Part shown: one piece after another, positions 48,801-60,900 of the stretch
Layout of the letters: each line of letters opens with the position of its first letter
How positions within the stretch are numbered: the stretch's first letter is position 1
Assembly (NCBI RefSeq): GCF_028389875.1
Contig: NC_084674.1
Coordinates: 6,295,501-6,359,500 of the forward strand
Length of the DNA stretch: 64,000 nucleotides
Origin: Rhea pennata
Taxonomy: Eukaryota; Chordata; Aves; Rheiformes; Rheidae
Reading direction: 5' to 3'
Made by a program: the position numbers and the translations under genes
The notes under the pieces: model-generated
The model's database searches: none
What the model was told of the DNA's origin: nothing
The model's input: the letters and a program-made list of their open reading frames with translations, nothing else

Positions 48801-51424
48801 CAGCACTCATCCAGTACTTTTAGTTTCTCATTCACAGATTTATTGTTCCCTGCTTACTTGTGTAGGTTGAAAGCAAGATACACAATGGCAAAACACTGAT
48901 CATTATTTACATGTAACAGTAGCTATTAGAGAAAGCAGCTAGAGGAGGAGGAGACAAGGGAACCATGCAGTAGAGCTCATTACAGTTCCACTACGTTAAC
49001 AGTAAGGTTATTCCATACCTTGAAGAGAGATGGTGAAAGGTTGGAGATGTCAATTCTCTCGTACAAGAGGCAGTAAATTGAAACTATGGAAATAAGCATG
49101 GGACTTCCAGCATCAAGAAAGCTGTAAGCTAAAATTTCTATGTTAGCCCAGGACCACCACAGCTATCACGTTATAATAATGCTGAAAACACTATCTCTGT
49201 TACACACCTGCCATTCTAATTAGATCGTTTAAGATCAGGTAGAGTTGATTATAAGCCAAGTTTAGTTTTGATCACAGAAGGACTACTGCATTAGCTGTTT
49301 GCATAATCCAGCCCCAAGGCCTGCATAAAGTTCTGGAGTTCCTAAAAAGCTCCATGATTCATCATTTTTCACTCAGGGATTCCTGCACAACACAACAGGA
49401 AATAAGATAAATTTATATTGATGACTAAGTTGTAATCAGGAGAACTTTCTTTGCCTTACTCTGCCTTTCTCCTAAAAGCCATGATGTTGCCAAGTAAAAA
49501 CTGTTTATAGAAATGGATAGTTTTTCCTCTGCTGAAGTGTTACTCTCTTCCCTTCAGAGCTCTTCTCCCTTCCCCTTTTATTTCAGCATTAGAAGAATAA
49601 GATTTGCCATATATTAAGGTCTCTAAGAGGTGCAATAAAAGAAAAGAAATAAATCTAGGATTAAGCTCTAACTCCAAGTGTTCCTTGTCCAGGATTTTTA
49701 ACTCAGTCAAGTACCACTCAATATTAAGAGCTAGTTGTTCTGATGTTAATCTCTACCTTCTGTGGCTCCCTTCCACCTTCCTTCCCTCCCTTGCTCGCTC
49801 CAAGCAAAATAGAAATATTGAGCTGGAAGTAAGTGGGAAAGGCATCACACTTGATCTGAACAAGAGATGAGAGTACAGAAGGGGAAAGGAATTTAGGAGA
49901 CTGAGTAAGAGTTGTTGCCATTTCAGTTTTCCAGCTAGGGATATCAAAACTGCTTAATTCCCCCCCCCCCTCAAGCTCTCTTGGGGAGATGAGTTTTCCC
50001 CCGTGTTTTCCAGAACCACTTTGATTTTGCCTAGTCATTTAGAACTGGCTACAATATCTCACTGCTAAAGAAGGGCAGATGAATACAGAAGCATAGACGA
50101 CAGTGGTGCAAGAATGGCAAGAGCATTGCCATCTCTTTTTACCAGTCTGATAGTCTAGGGAGTTGACTACACCACATCCCCACCAAAAAGAAGAAAATAC
50201 AGTATTTTGGGACCCCTCCTTTCACAAAACATAGCTCAAAACTCACTGCAATCCAAAGCATCTTAACGGAGTCTGGGTTGAGAGCTTTATAAGCCCTAAC
50301 TAGATACAACTTGTCTAACAAAAAACAGATTTAAAAGAATTTTAAGCCTTTGCAACATACAAGATAAGACACACAGCCATCAAAGCAGCTTTGGCCTAGT
50401 GTCTAGGCAGCCCTCCAATTTAGGCATTTGCCCATTGTGGGGAGCAAAGGAAGTTTACTCCTACTTCCATATTAAAAACTTAATCATCACAGCCTCTGCT
50501 GTGTTTCTTGCTTAAGATGTTGGGTCAAAGAAAGACTTGAAAGAGACTCACATAGGCCTTAACTCAAAAGATGGTTAGGTCATTTCCCAATTCTCTTTAG
50601 GAAAACTAGGCCTGATGTGAACAAACTACCAGCATACTGTCCTGCCTCAAATGAGATGAACACGTACCATAACATATTTTGTATTTAAAGCTCTTACTGA
50701 AGAGTTAGATCAGGAGCAAGAGAAATTTATTCCATCTCCTTTACAAAAATGCAAAACTGTAATAACAACTCTGTTCTACATTAATTCAAAGCAAAGTTTA
50801 TCTCAGCTTGCTCAGCTGCTGTTGACAGATTTAAGCAGGAAGCGTTAGGTCACCACAGAGGATGCAATTTAGTTTTTCAGAGAGCAGCTATATCCGGCCC
50901 TTAAACCCATCACTACCTTCTGCCAGGCATACTGTGCCCTTACAGGAACCAAAAACAAACAACCCTCCCCCCCCCAAACCCGGCACCTGGAGCCCCCACA
51001 TTTGTGCCGAGTGGTTTAAGCAGCCTCAATGGAAAAGGAAGATTGCTCTCAGATCTGTCAGCCTATCTCCTCAAAAAAAGAAAATAAAATAAAGACCCCC
51101 AACCCCCCACCCAAATGGACACCCTAAATCCTACCATAAAAAGCTCACTAACCTAAAAACAGAGAAAAATAAAAAAAAATCAGCCCCACAAAGCTGCAGC
51201 CGCGGCGTTGCTATTAAAACGAGATCCCCCGCGGCCGCCGGCACTGACCCCACGATGGAGACGACGGTGGCGGCCACCATCAGGTAGTTGGTCTGATAGT
51301 AGAGGAGGTTGCTGACCACCCTGTTGTTCCATTTGGAGATGTCCTTGAAGTCGGGCCGCGCGAAGCGGTCCGAGCCGGGGAAGAAGTCGTCCCAGGCCCG
51401 CAGCGGCGCCACCTGCACCTCCAT
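42644..51424 (-). CDS. ARL6IP5: ARL6IP5 (JWA / PRAF3 / GTRAP3-18), complete, 3 coding exons, 188 aa
   Basis: Exons on the minus strand: 51249-51424, 43170-43387 and 42644-42816, total 567 bp, 188 residues, the same length as I recall for human. Family knowledge: a PRA1-domain ER membrane protein that binds ARL6IP1 and the glutamate transporter EAAC1 and slows its export from the ER. Visible parts: a conserved N-terminus ([20 protein letters not shown]), the PRA1 domain with two hydrophobic hairpins (about residues 48-80, with [17 protein letters not shown], and about 98-140, with [16 protein letters not shown] and [12 protein letters not shown]), and a cytosolic tail ending in YISKVKE. The ATG at 51422-51424 is set by conservation. 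The gene shares a 645 bp promoter with UBA3. The second intron must use a GC donor to keep frame. Confidence 0.96.
42817..43169 (-). other. ARL6IP5: ARL6IP5 second intron, GC-AG type
   Basis: 353 bp. On the minus strand it begins GCAAGT and ends GTGCAG. The donor matches the U1-pairing consensus at every position except the second. See findings. Confidence 0.8.
43170..43387 (-). CDS. ARL6IP5: ARL6IP5 second coding exon (PRA1 domain core)
   Basis: 218 bp, from [11 protein letters not shown] through FGITLPLL. The acceptor is CTCTCTCTCCAG. To join the third exon in frame and give the conserved PLLLMF, the exon must end one base after the Leu codon, leaving GCAAGT as the donor. The nearby GTATTT donor, four bases further on, would shift frame. 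Confidence 0.93.
43388..51248 (-). other. ARL6IP5: ARL6IP5 first intron (7.9 kb)
   Basis: No further exon or nested gene recognised on either strand. Landmarks are an A/C-rich stretch at 43409-43443, a G17 run at 43744-43760 and a G-run near 46612-46623. Short ORFs are scattered and unremarkable. Confidence 0.75.
43744..43760 (+). repeat. G17 homopolymer
   Basis: Uninterrupted G-run in the first ARL6IP5 intron. The transcribed strand of that gene reads C17. Confidence 0.9.
51249..51424 (-). CDS. ARL6IP5: ARL6IP5 first coding exon
   Basis: 58 codons plus two bases, from the ATG through [20 protein letters not shown]. The donor is GTCAGT. It is preceded by a GC-rich leader with GGC and GGA triplet repeats. 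Confidence 0.95.
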
Positions 51425-51431
51425 GACGGCC

Positions 51432-51475
51432 GCTTCCTCCTCCTCCTCCTCCTCCGCCGCCGCCGCCGCCGCAAC
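51432..51475 (-). repeat. ARL6IP5: Triplet repeats in the ARL6IP5 5' leader
   Basis: On the transcribed minus strand, a run of GGC triplets passes directly into a run of GGA triplets that stops about ten bases before the ATG. Such tracts favour stable RNA structure and are prone to length change. Confidence 0.85.
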
Positions 51476-52069
51476 GGCGGCGCCGGCGCCGCGCAGGCCC
51501 TAAGAGCGCCGCGGCGGCGCCGCCCCGGGGCGGCTCGCTGGTTGGCGGCGGCGGCGGCCGGCGCAGCGCCGCGGGCGGGCTCGAAAGCCGCGGCGCCTGG
51601 TCTGCGCGGGATTAACGCGGCGGGAGGGGGGAAATGCGGTGGCGGCCGCGGAGGCAGCAGGCGCAGAGAGCGGCTGCTTCCTCCCACCCGGGAAAAATAA
51701 CGACGCGGGGCTCTTTGGAGGTCCTGTGTGCACACGCGGGCCCTGAACCCGCCCACACGCACCCCTGAACCCTTCAGGGAGGATCCAGCAGTGCCAGCAG
51801 CCCTGGTAACTCCCGCTCCAGCGGCGCGTGTTCAACCCAGTCCCTTCTGACCCCCGTTCTCCGCGGGCCAAGCGTGCCGCCGCCGCCGCCGTGATGGACG
51901 GCGGGGAGGGAAGCCCTCCCGTTGCCATGGAGATTGGCCCTCCCGGCGCCGCTCTGCGCGCCTGCCTGCACCTCTACGGGCCTGCCAGGGAGCGGCGCTC
52001 TAGCAAAGCGCCCCCTCCATAGAGGCGCCGCGGCAGGGCGGCGGGGCATTGTGGGAAGCAGAGGGAAAT

Positions 52070-52089
52070 ATGGCGGATGGTGAGGAACC
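52070..52089 (+). CDS. UBA3: UBA3 first coding exon
   Basis: 20 bp encoding MADGEE and two bases of Pro, as in mammals. The donor is GTAAGT. The start codon overlaps a YY1-type motif. Confidence 0.93.
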
Positions 52090-55000
52090 GTAAGTGCCCT
52101 GTATGTGCGCGCTCGGCCGCCCCCTCGCCCCGCTCCCGGGGACGGGCGGGCCCTGGGGCCCCTCTCCCTCCTCCCCGGTCTCTGCAGCGCGATACTGACC
52201 CTTCTTTTATTCTCTCTCTTTTAGGGAGAAGAAAAGAAGGAGGCTAGAGGAGCTGCTGGCGGATGGGTTAGTGCGGGGCTGCGGGCGCGGGGGCTCCCGG
52301 CCCGGGGCAGGCAGCGGCAGGCAGGGCAGCCCAGGGCGGCCGGTAGGTCAGGGCGAGGCCGCAGCCCCTGCGGGAGGTGCGGGGCGGGCGCAGGGGCCCG
52401 GCCCGGCCCGGCCCGGCCCGGCCCGGCTCGGGCGGGGCGGGGCGGTGCCGGCCCGGCGCGGGGGCTGGGGGTGGGGGCGGGGAAGGCCCGGGAGGGGTGA
52501 GGCCTGGGGACGAGGACTGTCCTGGGAGAGGGCCGGGGCGGGAGCCTGGGGCTTGCCGCTTGGCTGGCGCGCAGTGGCAGGAGGGGAAGGAGCTGCGCTG
52601 CCGCTTCTAGCTCTAGGCTGGAAGGAAGTGGCTCAGTTTGGGCTGAAAATTAAAAATTCAGGCTGCGGAGCAGCTGCTTCTGCTTGTTAAACCCCTAAAT
52701 TCTACGTGTCTGTCCTAACAGCCTTAAAAAATAGCACGCGGCAATCTTTAACCTAATCTGCTTCCATCCTGTAACACTTCCCTCCTATCTGCTTGTGGCC
52801 CTCTTCCCCAAAATCACCAAGCAGACCTGCATGCCTGAGCAGCAGACTCGCAGGCAGTGCATGTGTGTGTTGGGCTGAGGGTCACAACACTCCTTAGGCG
52901 TGTTGGGCGGTGGGGTGCATGCAAAGTCCCTCAAAAGCATGGAGCTTTGGAGATGTGAAGGGGACAGGAAAAAGTTTGGGGCCTAAAGCCACATAAGGAC
53001 CCTGGTACTTCAACTTTTAAAAATTGTAGATTTAAAGTTAATTCAATGAAATAAATAAGGTTTCTGTTAAAGTCCAATAATGCAAGTACCTGGTAAAACT
53101 GTAACAATACAAAATTAAGCACTTAAAAAAAAAGTCTCTAAAGTGAAGCATAAAGTCTCAGGTTGAGTTACTGATGTTTTTTCAGATCTCCAAAATGTCC
53201 AACCTTACAAAAACTAAACTGTAGAATAATTACAAAAGTGAAACTAAATCTTACTGGCTAAATCTGAAAAGAAAAATACTCATCTAAACAGAAAAAAGGT
53301 GCTGCTGGTTAATGGCTGTTTACATAGACTGTATAAAAGCATGAAAAATTAGTTCATAGCACCACCATGAATAGCTTCAGTGCTTGTTTCCAGTACATTT
53401 TAAAAATTGTAATGCAACCTATAGAAACAACTACTGTGAAGTATTTTGACCCTTTTTGTTTGCATAAGTCAGTTTTTGATGCTTGTGCATACTGAAACTG
53501 GTATACAACAGATGAGTCCAGGGTTCAGAGGAGGGAGTTTTTATACATTCTTAATACAATCATTTTTTATGTAAATTGTAAAAACTGGGAGAGGTACAAA
53601 AGTTGAAGTCAGAGACTTCAGAGTCAGAGACAGCGTGTATGAATTCAAAGAAACCTCTTAGATTTTGTTGAACTATTAATTTATCTGAAGTCAACACTTG
53701 GCAAGGAATGCATTCAGTCTGCAATCAAAATACAAGCAGATTATGATGCATTTATTTCTTTCCTTCAGTGGAGTTATTCTCAGTTTTTGACAATCTTTTG
53801 CAAAATTACTGCATGTAAATTAAAGTCACTAAGGACATATTATATTGTTCATTTTTCTGAGTGCCATGAGAAAAAAAAATCACTATCTTGATGTTTTGAC
53901 TAGATTTTCTTTCTATTTTGAGATGAGAGAAGGGGAAGTAACAATAAATTTGAACTCAGCAAGAGTTATTGACATAGGCATTCATAGGAGGAAGTAAATA
54001 AAACTTATCGGTGATGACAATCTTTCATACTCAAGGTTGCAAAGCTCTTTTATAAGGAGCTAAGTTTTTTTTAATTAACAGAGAGCATAATTATTCATAC
54101 TGAGTGGAGCTCTTATTTGAAAAGGGAAGTATGCTGTCTTAAGACTTGTTCTGTATAGGTTGTGATGATCTTATGTTAGAAAAATACATAAGCGAGTTAG
54201 CTAGTTTTGAATTATTTCAGGAAGTTTCTTGACAGTTTAAATACATAGTTATGTACTATTAGAAGTGACCTGCAAAAGGGGAAAAAATGAAGTGGAGTAT
54301 TTGATGAAAAAGAATGTCTTTAAAATATAAAATAAGATGATTGCATACATCCTTTTCCAGTTCATATTGCTGACATTGACAGGCTCTGGAGATGACTGTA
54401 AAATTGAGCTTTTCTAAATTAAATGATGCTAACTGAGGGTAAAGAGCATTCAAGATTATTTTTTTGGGAACATTTGATAAATTGCTTTGGTGATTCAGAG
54501 TAGACAATGTTGGGGCATGTTGTTTATTCAGTGCCTCACAATTGCAGTTACCTATTGAAAATCTAATATACGAATTGTGAACTCTCTTAAGTCTGTCAAG
54601 AAAGGAATCCAGGTCCTGACACTGAAGAAAAAACAGCAAATTTAAAGGAGCAACCTCTTTTTCTATGTCCTCTTTAAATATGAGGGAATTTAAAGCAAAA
54701 AGAGTAGAACTTTTTTTTTCCATTTCAGGTCAACTTTTACTAGTCACAACTAGATCAGTGGATCTTACTGAGATGTTAGTTTTTTTCTCTATTTTGCTTT
54801 CCTATGTGTTTATATTATTGCTTTCTAGCTGCACAAAGAAATCCCACTCATGCAAATGTTTATGCGCATAAACATGCATAAAGAACATGCAGATGCTTTT
54901 GCAGGAATGATCAATAATTGAAGTATTTTTAACATTACGTGTGAGAATAAAAATATGTTTTAGAGGTGTGGCTTTTTCTCTACGGTTTTGCAGCTGAATT

Positions 55001-57915
55001 TACTATGTTCTGTGCAGAATGGCTGTTGATGGTGGGTGTGGGGACACTGGAGACTGGGAAGGTCGCTGGAACCATGTAAAGAAGTTCCTCGAGCGATCTG
55101 GACCATTCACACATCCTGATTTCGAGCCAGGCACTCAAGTGAGAAACACTTATTTTAAATAAAAAAATTTGTAGCGTGTGTTGCAAACTAATGTAAACAG
55201 TTTCATTAATTGACCACCAGCAATGTATGAATACTAAAACTGCATGAAAAGCATATATTTTCATCAATGAAACGTTAAGATAGTAGAAGGAACATACTGT
55301 ATTCTGTGTATAAGCTTGTATTTGTTAATTGTGCACTACCATCTGCAAGCGCTCTCTCTTCGTATATATACATTGTACACACATGAATTCTACTTTGTCT
55401 TGGGGATCCACATGAAAAATAGCAGCATTTTGATTTTTGAGAAATTGGACACAATAAGGAATTTCTCATAGGGAGAGAAGGAATTAAGCCTAATATGAGT
55501 ACTTACAGAGTTGAGAAGGGTGTTCGGTAGGGTAAAGCAAAATTTAGAGTGTTTTAATCATTTCTTTTGCTTGCCTCCTCTTTTTTTTGTTGTTGTTGTT
55601 TCAGAGTTTACAGTTGAGGATATTTTACTGTTAACTTTTTAAATATTCTTTTCTAATATTTACTAATGTGTAGCTGCCGTCTGGTAGAACAGTTCACAGA
55701 AGGAAGTTATCTAGTTAAAAATTCTCAATTCTTTTTTGAATGGCAATGTTTTCTGTCTATTTACCTTTATTTTGTGTAATACATGAGCAAACTCTGGAGA
55801 AATAAGTGGTCTTTTTAAACGTAAAAGTAAGGTCTCCCTGTATTATTTCCATGGTGAAAATTAATGTAAACAAAATATTGATATCAACAAAGATCTCACT
55901 TAAAGTTAGGATATAGGAACTGCATAACTAAACAGCTGATTAAAGTCCAATATCTAATTACACCTGCAAGCACAAACTGTTTTATTGATCTAAGTTGTTT
56001 AATGTGAAGCTTGTTAGACACTTAAGCCTTATAAATGTGTTATGATAAGTTTTACGAAGCAATGGACAAATCATACTTTTCCTATTCAAAGTATTAATTT
56101 TTCTTTTTTATATTTTCTGCAGGCTCTTGAGTTTTTGTTAAACACATGTAAAGTACTAGTTATTGGAGCAGGAGGATTAGGATGTGAACTCCTGAAAAAT
56201 CTGGTAATTACTCAGTTTTCATCCTTTATTTCTTAGATTTTATTTATTTTTTAAAGGAAATTATCCTTTCTACTTCGCCAGTTTGACGACTTTGACTCTA
56301 TATCATTGTTAAACATTTTGATTACACTTTAAAAACATAAAATATGTGACTATACAGACCAATTGTATATATAAACTTGGAGAATGCACACTGTTAATAA
56401 GCTTGAAAGATGATAGTCTAGCATGTTGTACATTATTTTTTAGCCATCTCAAAGCTCGTCGTGAAGAACAGCATGGGACTGTTTGTGTATAGGCAAAAGT
56501 TCACATGCAGCCTCAGATACGGTCTAATGTTGAGAGTTTACTCTAGCTGTAAGATCTAAGGAAAGAAGCAAACTTAATAAATCCTGTATGTAACTACAGA
56601 AAGAAGTGTTGTTTGGAAGATAATGACTAAAAATGTTTCTTTTCTTATGAAAAGTGATAATTTCAAGTAAGAAAACTAGCTAGTACAAAAACAAGGATTA
56701 ATAGTCATAGCTAATCTAATTTCAGGGTTTTTTTTTACATGTTTAGATTATTTCAAAGGGAGGCAGAAATTCCTGGAAATATTCATAATCTTTCACAGTG
56801 AAACTAGTAGAGCCAAAATTACTATGTGTACGGGGACCTTCATGTCTTTGGAATCTGTTTTGCTTTCCTGAGCAGCGAATCTTAGGTGTTCTGGTTCTTC
56901 TTGATCAGCAAATTCAAGATTATCTCCAAAAGCAGAACCCTCCCTTAGAGTGTAGCTTAGAGTTTAGAACGATGCACTGCAGAACATCACAAAACATTCC
57001 TGTCACTAAAGTCAGTGTTTTTTCTTTTTTTTTTTTAATTGCAGCATTCAGTTTCATTTAACTACAGTTTAGACTATTTCTCTGTGCATAACAGATGTTG
57101 TGATTTTATCGGATCAAACCTGCAATACAGTTTTAAGACAATTTTACTTTAACGTTGTTATTTGACAAATTTAGTGATGGACTGTCTGTGGACAGAGGTC
57201 AGGTAGAACTTCTGTCAGAGATATTGTGTGTTCTTAGACAGTAAGGTGAATTTCGTTTACATTCAGTTTCAGTGAGGAATATTGTCTTATTTTGAACTGT
57301 GATTTGAGGGTGGATGTGCCACTGCCATTTATATCAACTCTGAAAATTGTGGAAGTTCAGTAAATATAAAATTTTAGAGGAATTAAACTTGTTTACCTAT
57401 TCCTACCCTCTGGAAACAGGAATACTTTTGGTATTTCTTCAGATTCTGCAGTTTTTGCAATAAACACTTGATTTACTCTAGTTTTGAGGGAACTTAATAT
57501 AGATGAGCCTACTGTTGCCTTCCCTGTGTTATGATATTGTAGGCTAAAGCAGTATTGCATTTAGTAGGCCACTTTCTTTAACTATTGAAATGTTACTAAT
57601 TCCATCTATGCAAATATCAGCATTAGCAACCCAACATTTTAACAAAAAAAAAAAAAAAAAACTTATAGGTCTACCTGGAAATGGAATGAAGAAAAAATAT
57701 TTTTGGTCTTCAAAATGTTGCTTTTTCAGCATTTGAAATGAATTTTGAAGCACTGTAGACATTCTGTTTTCTGTTAAATGAGGCTGACTCTCTTTCCACA
57801 GGCACTATCTGGTTTTAGACAGATCCATGTCATTGATATGGATACTATAGATGTTTCTAATCTCAATCGACAGTTTCTGTTTCGGTAAGTGATACTTTTG
57901 TGATTTGACTTTCCA

Positions 57916-57947
<32 letters not shown>

Positions 57948-60900
57948 CCCCCCCCCTTTTTTTTTAAGATGAACCTAAACAAAATGTATGCATGCAGTTG
58001 TTATTTTGGTTGAACAAAATGCCATTAAAGATTTCTGAGCTTTCATATCAGAATAGTACTTGCCGTTAACTAAATATTACGTGTAAGTCCTTCTTATTTT
58101 AAGATCTGTGGTTTCATGGTTTGATCCTGAAGAAAATTAACATACATTTCTTACTGTTTAAATACAATTAATGACTAATGGAGAAGGTAGTCATGCACAT
58201 AGATTGAGTTATCAATTTCTCCGGTACCCTTTTCTTTCAAATAAGATGAAAAAATCAGTGTATTTTTTTGGAGCTGATAACTTTAATTACAAGGATATGT
58301 TTAGATAACTGGAGCTTTCATTGCTGATGCTTTGTGGGAATGTCTTAGTATTATCCATATTGATAAATTGCCCTACAGTGTCTATTAGTCACTGAATTCA
58401 GTATTTGTAAGACATAGATTCTCAAGACATTGAATGTTACTAAAATTATGGTTTTGAAATTGCTTCTTTTTTTTTCTACCCCAGACCTAAGGATGTCGGA
58501 CGACCTAAAGCAGAAGTTGCCGCAGAATTCCTTAATAGCCGCATTCCTAACTGTGCTGTTGTAGCGTATCCTTTCATAGAGAAGTAGTAGCCATGGAAGG
58601 CTTCAAAAAGCCCCAAAAGGCTCTAGGTAGAAAGACTGTCTAAATTTTTTTGCTTCAGTTATTGTTCTTTATACAATAAAAAACAGATTGATTCAGCTAA
58701 AAATTGAGAGCTCTTTCTCAGAATGGCATTAGCGTACAGGAAATGTGCATGTGGAAAGAAACCTAAGCTTTAATAAACCATTACTTATGTTCCCACTGAA
58801 TCTGCTTTATTTGAATGATTTTCGGTAGGCTATTAGAATTACAAGATTATTCACCGATGTGTCTTGAGTACATAGTGGTAAGACACGTTAGATTAAAAAC
58901 ATAAAGCAGCACTGCTGATACAGTGCTTTATGAGAACACATGTTCTGAGCTCCCTAAATAGTTGTCTGGTGAGGTTTCTTCTGCACGTAACTACTATGTT
59001 GTGTGCCTTACTTGTTTTGTTAGGTGATACAGCTTCAGCTATAGGAATTTTGAGTCTTCTGACCACTTAGTTTTAGAAAAAAAAATACCATATAAAACTT
59101 TAGTGATAAATTATCCAATCTTTTGGCTTTAGGTTTGCAAACAGAAGATCAGTAAACTCAGCTGTTTTAAATGTATTCCTTTACTGTGCATACATTCAGA
59201 TACTTTAAAAAGATTCAAGACATGGATGAAAGCTTCTATCGACGTAAGTGGTATTTGCGTGCAAAACACACATTTGTACTTTAGAATATTGCAGTTGTTG
59301 CTTGCTGTTTCTCGTGCTAGTTAGATTGCTGATTATTTTAGTCTTCTGTGGTATACTGGAAGTACAATTAACAAACAGACAAAACTTAAATAAAAGTGTC
59401 TTTAGATAACCAAGGGGAGATGGTTGAACTACAGTGACTTCCTGTGGAAAATCTATGGACAGAATATGTTGATTGTCTTAAGAAATATGCATTAATATAG
59501 ACTTTAAATAACTTTTTTTCCTAGAATTTCATATTATTGTTTGTGGGCTGGACTCTATAATTGCAAGAAGATGGATAAATGGCATGCTGGTAAAGTCTTC
59601 GATCTTTTTAAAACCTGGTTATTGCTTGAATATAGATAACTAAAATTGAACAGATTTGTACTAAACGTATCATTAAAATGAAGTGAGAGATGTTGAAATT
59701 CAGTTCTCTGTATTTATTTCTGCCTTTTTTGAAAGAGAATAACATGCATGCTATGTTACGTGCCTTTTTCTTGAGCAGAGTTAGCTAACATTTGTGCAGT
59801 GTCCTGCAGGGCTAATTTCAAAGTTAGAGCAAGTTGTTCAGTGCCCTGTGAAGTCAGTTTCCAAAATTACTAGGAATGGAGGTTCCACAACCTCTCTGGA
59901 TACTTCCATTGTGAAAAGGAATTTTTCCTTATAGCCAAACAGAATTGTCTTGCTGCGACTTAAAAGTGTTGCCTTTTGGCACCTCACTGCTACAAGGAAA
60001 TAGCATGCTGGATATTGAACTAGATAATTTCAGCATTGTGAACTTGTTTTAAAAATAATGATCTTGAGTATTTACAAGTATTAAAGAAAATAAAAAGGCA
60101 AAAAAATCCAAGTTCTCCAAACAAACCAACCAATTATTCCAGTATACTATAAGGAAATAATAACTTCTAATTGGGAGGGAGAGAAGGGCGGGGGGAGATG
60201 GTAGGTGAAGCTTTTTTGCACTGACAGATGAGCAATGTTTTATTCATTATGTATCCTTTTAATACCCTATATGTTAAGCATGCAATCTTGTGGCATACCA
60301 ATAAGAATAAGATTTCCAAGGTGACTTTTGTTTTCTTCCTATAACTTCTAAAAAAAATCCTCCTTTTTTCATTAGATGTCATTTTTACATTATGAAGATG
60401 GTGTCCTGGATCCAAGTTCCATCATACCTTTAATAGATGGAGGGACAGAAGGTTTTAAAGGAAATGCTCGTGTGATTATTCCTGGTATGACAGCATGTGT
60501 TGAATGCACACTAGAACTCTATCCTCCTCAGGTAATTACAGCCTTTGATATTTTCTTTTTTTATATTCCATTCTTTGATTTGCTTGTTTTTCTTCCTAAA
60601 AGTGTACTAAATGCTTTTTTAATTTTTTTCCTGTTTTGTGCTTGTTTTCTTACCTCACCAGGTCAATTTTCCCATGTGTACTATTGCATCTATGCCCAGA
60701 CTACCAGAGCATTGTATTGAGTATGTCAGGATATTGCAGTGGCCAAAGGAGCAGCCTTTTGGAGGTAATTAGTATATTGCATCAGTGCTAAATTATCATC
60801 TTAACTTGTTTTGACTTCAGGATTAAACTCTGTTTAGTCAAACAATCTTCTTACCTTCTGTTAACCTCTTGTGGCTCATTGTCATAATGAATCTGAGCCT

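Larger units (their letters stand above)
51380..52580. promoter_or_regulatory. CpG island and bidirectional promoter of ARL6IP5 (minus) and UBA3 (plus)
   Basis: The two start codons face away from each other at 51424 and 52070, 645 bp apart. The interval and both first exons are CpG-dense, which is typical of a housekeeping bidirectional promoter. An inverted CCAAT box (ATTGG, 51933-51937) lies about 130 bp before the UBA3 ATG, a ZNF143-like half site (GCATTGTGGGA) near 52047, and a YY1-type AAATATGGCGG overlaps the UBA3 start codon (52066-52076). No TATA box was seen. Confidence 0.8.
52267..55017 (+). other. UBA3: UBA3 second intron (2.75 kb)
   Basis: The first 300 bases continue the CpG island, with a CCCGG pentamer repeat and a strong G-quadruplex motif. 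The rest is AT-rich. A 154-codon minus-strand frame at 54259-54723 is described under findings. Confidence 0.8.
55139..58484 (+). other. UBA3: UBA3 introns 3 to 5
   Basis: Introns 55139-56122, 56204-57801 and 57885-58484. An A18 run lies at 57644-57661, and a CT-C-T tract at 57920-57966 sits 37 bases after a donor. No other gene seen. Confidence 0.75.

Noticed and set aside
51828-52022. 64-codon plus-strand frame between ARL6IP5 and UBA3
   Set aside because: CpG-island sequence with no known product. It could only be an upstream ORF if the UBA3 transcript started unusually far upstream.
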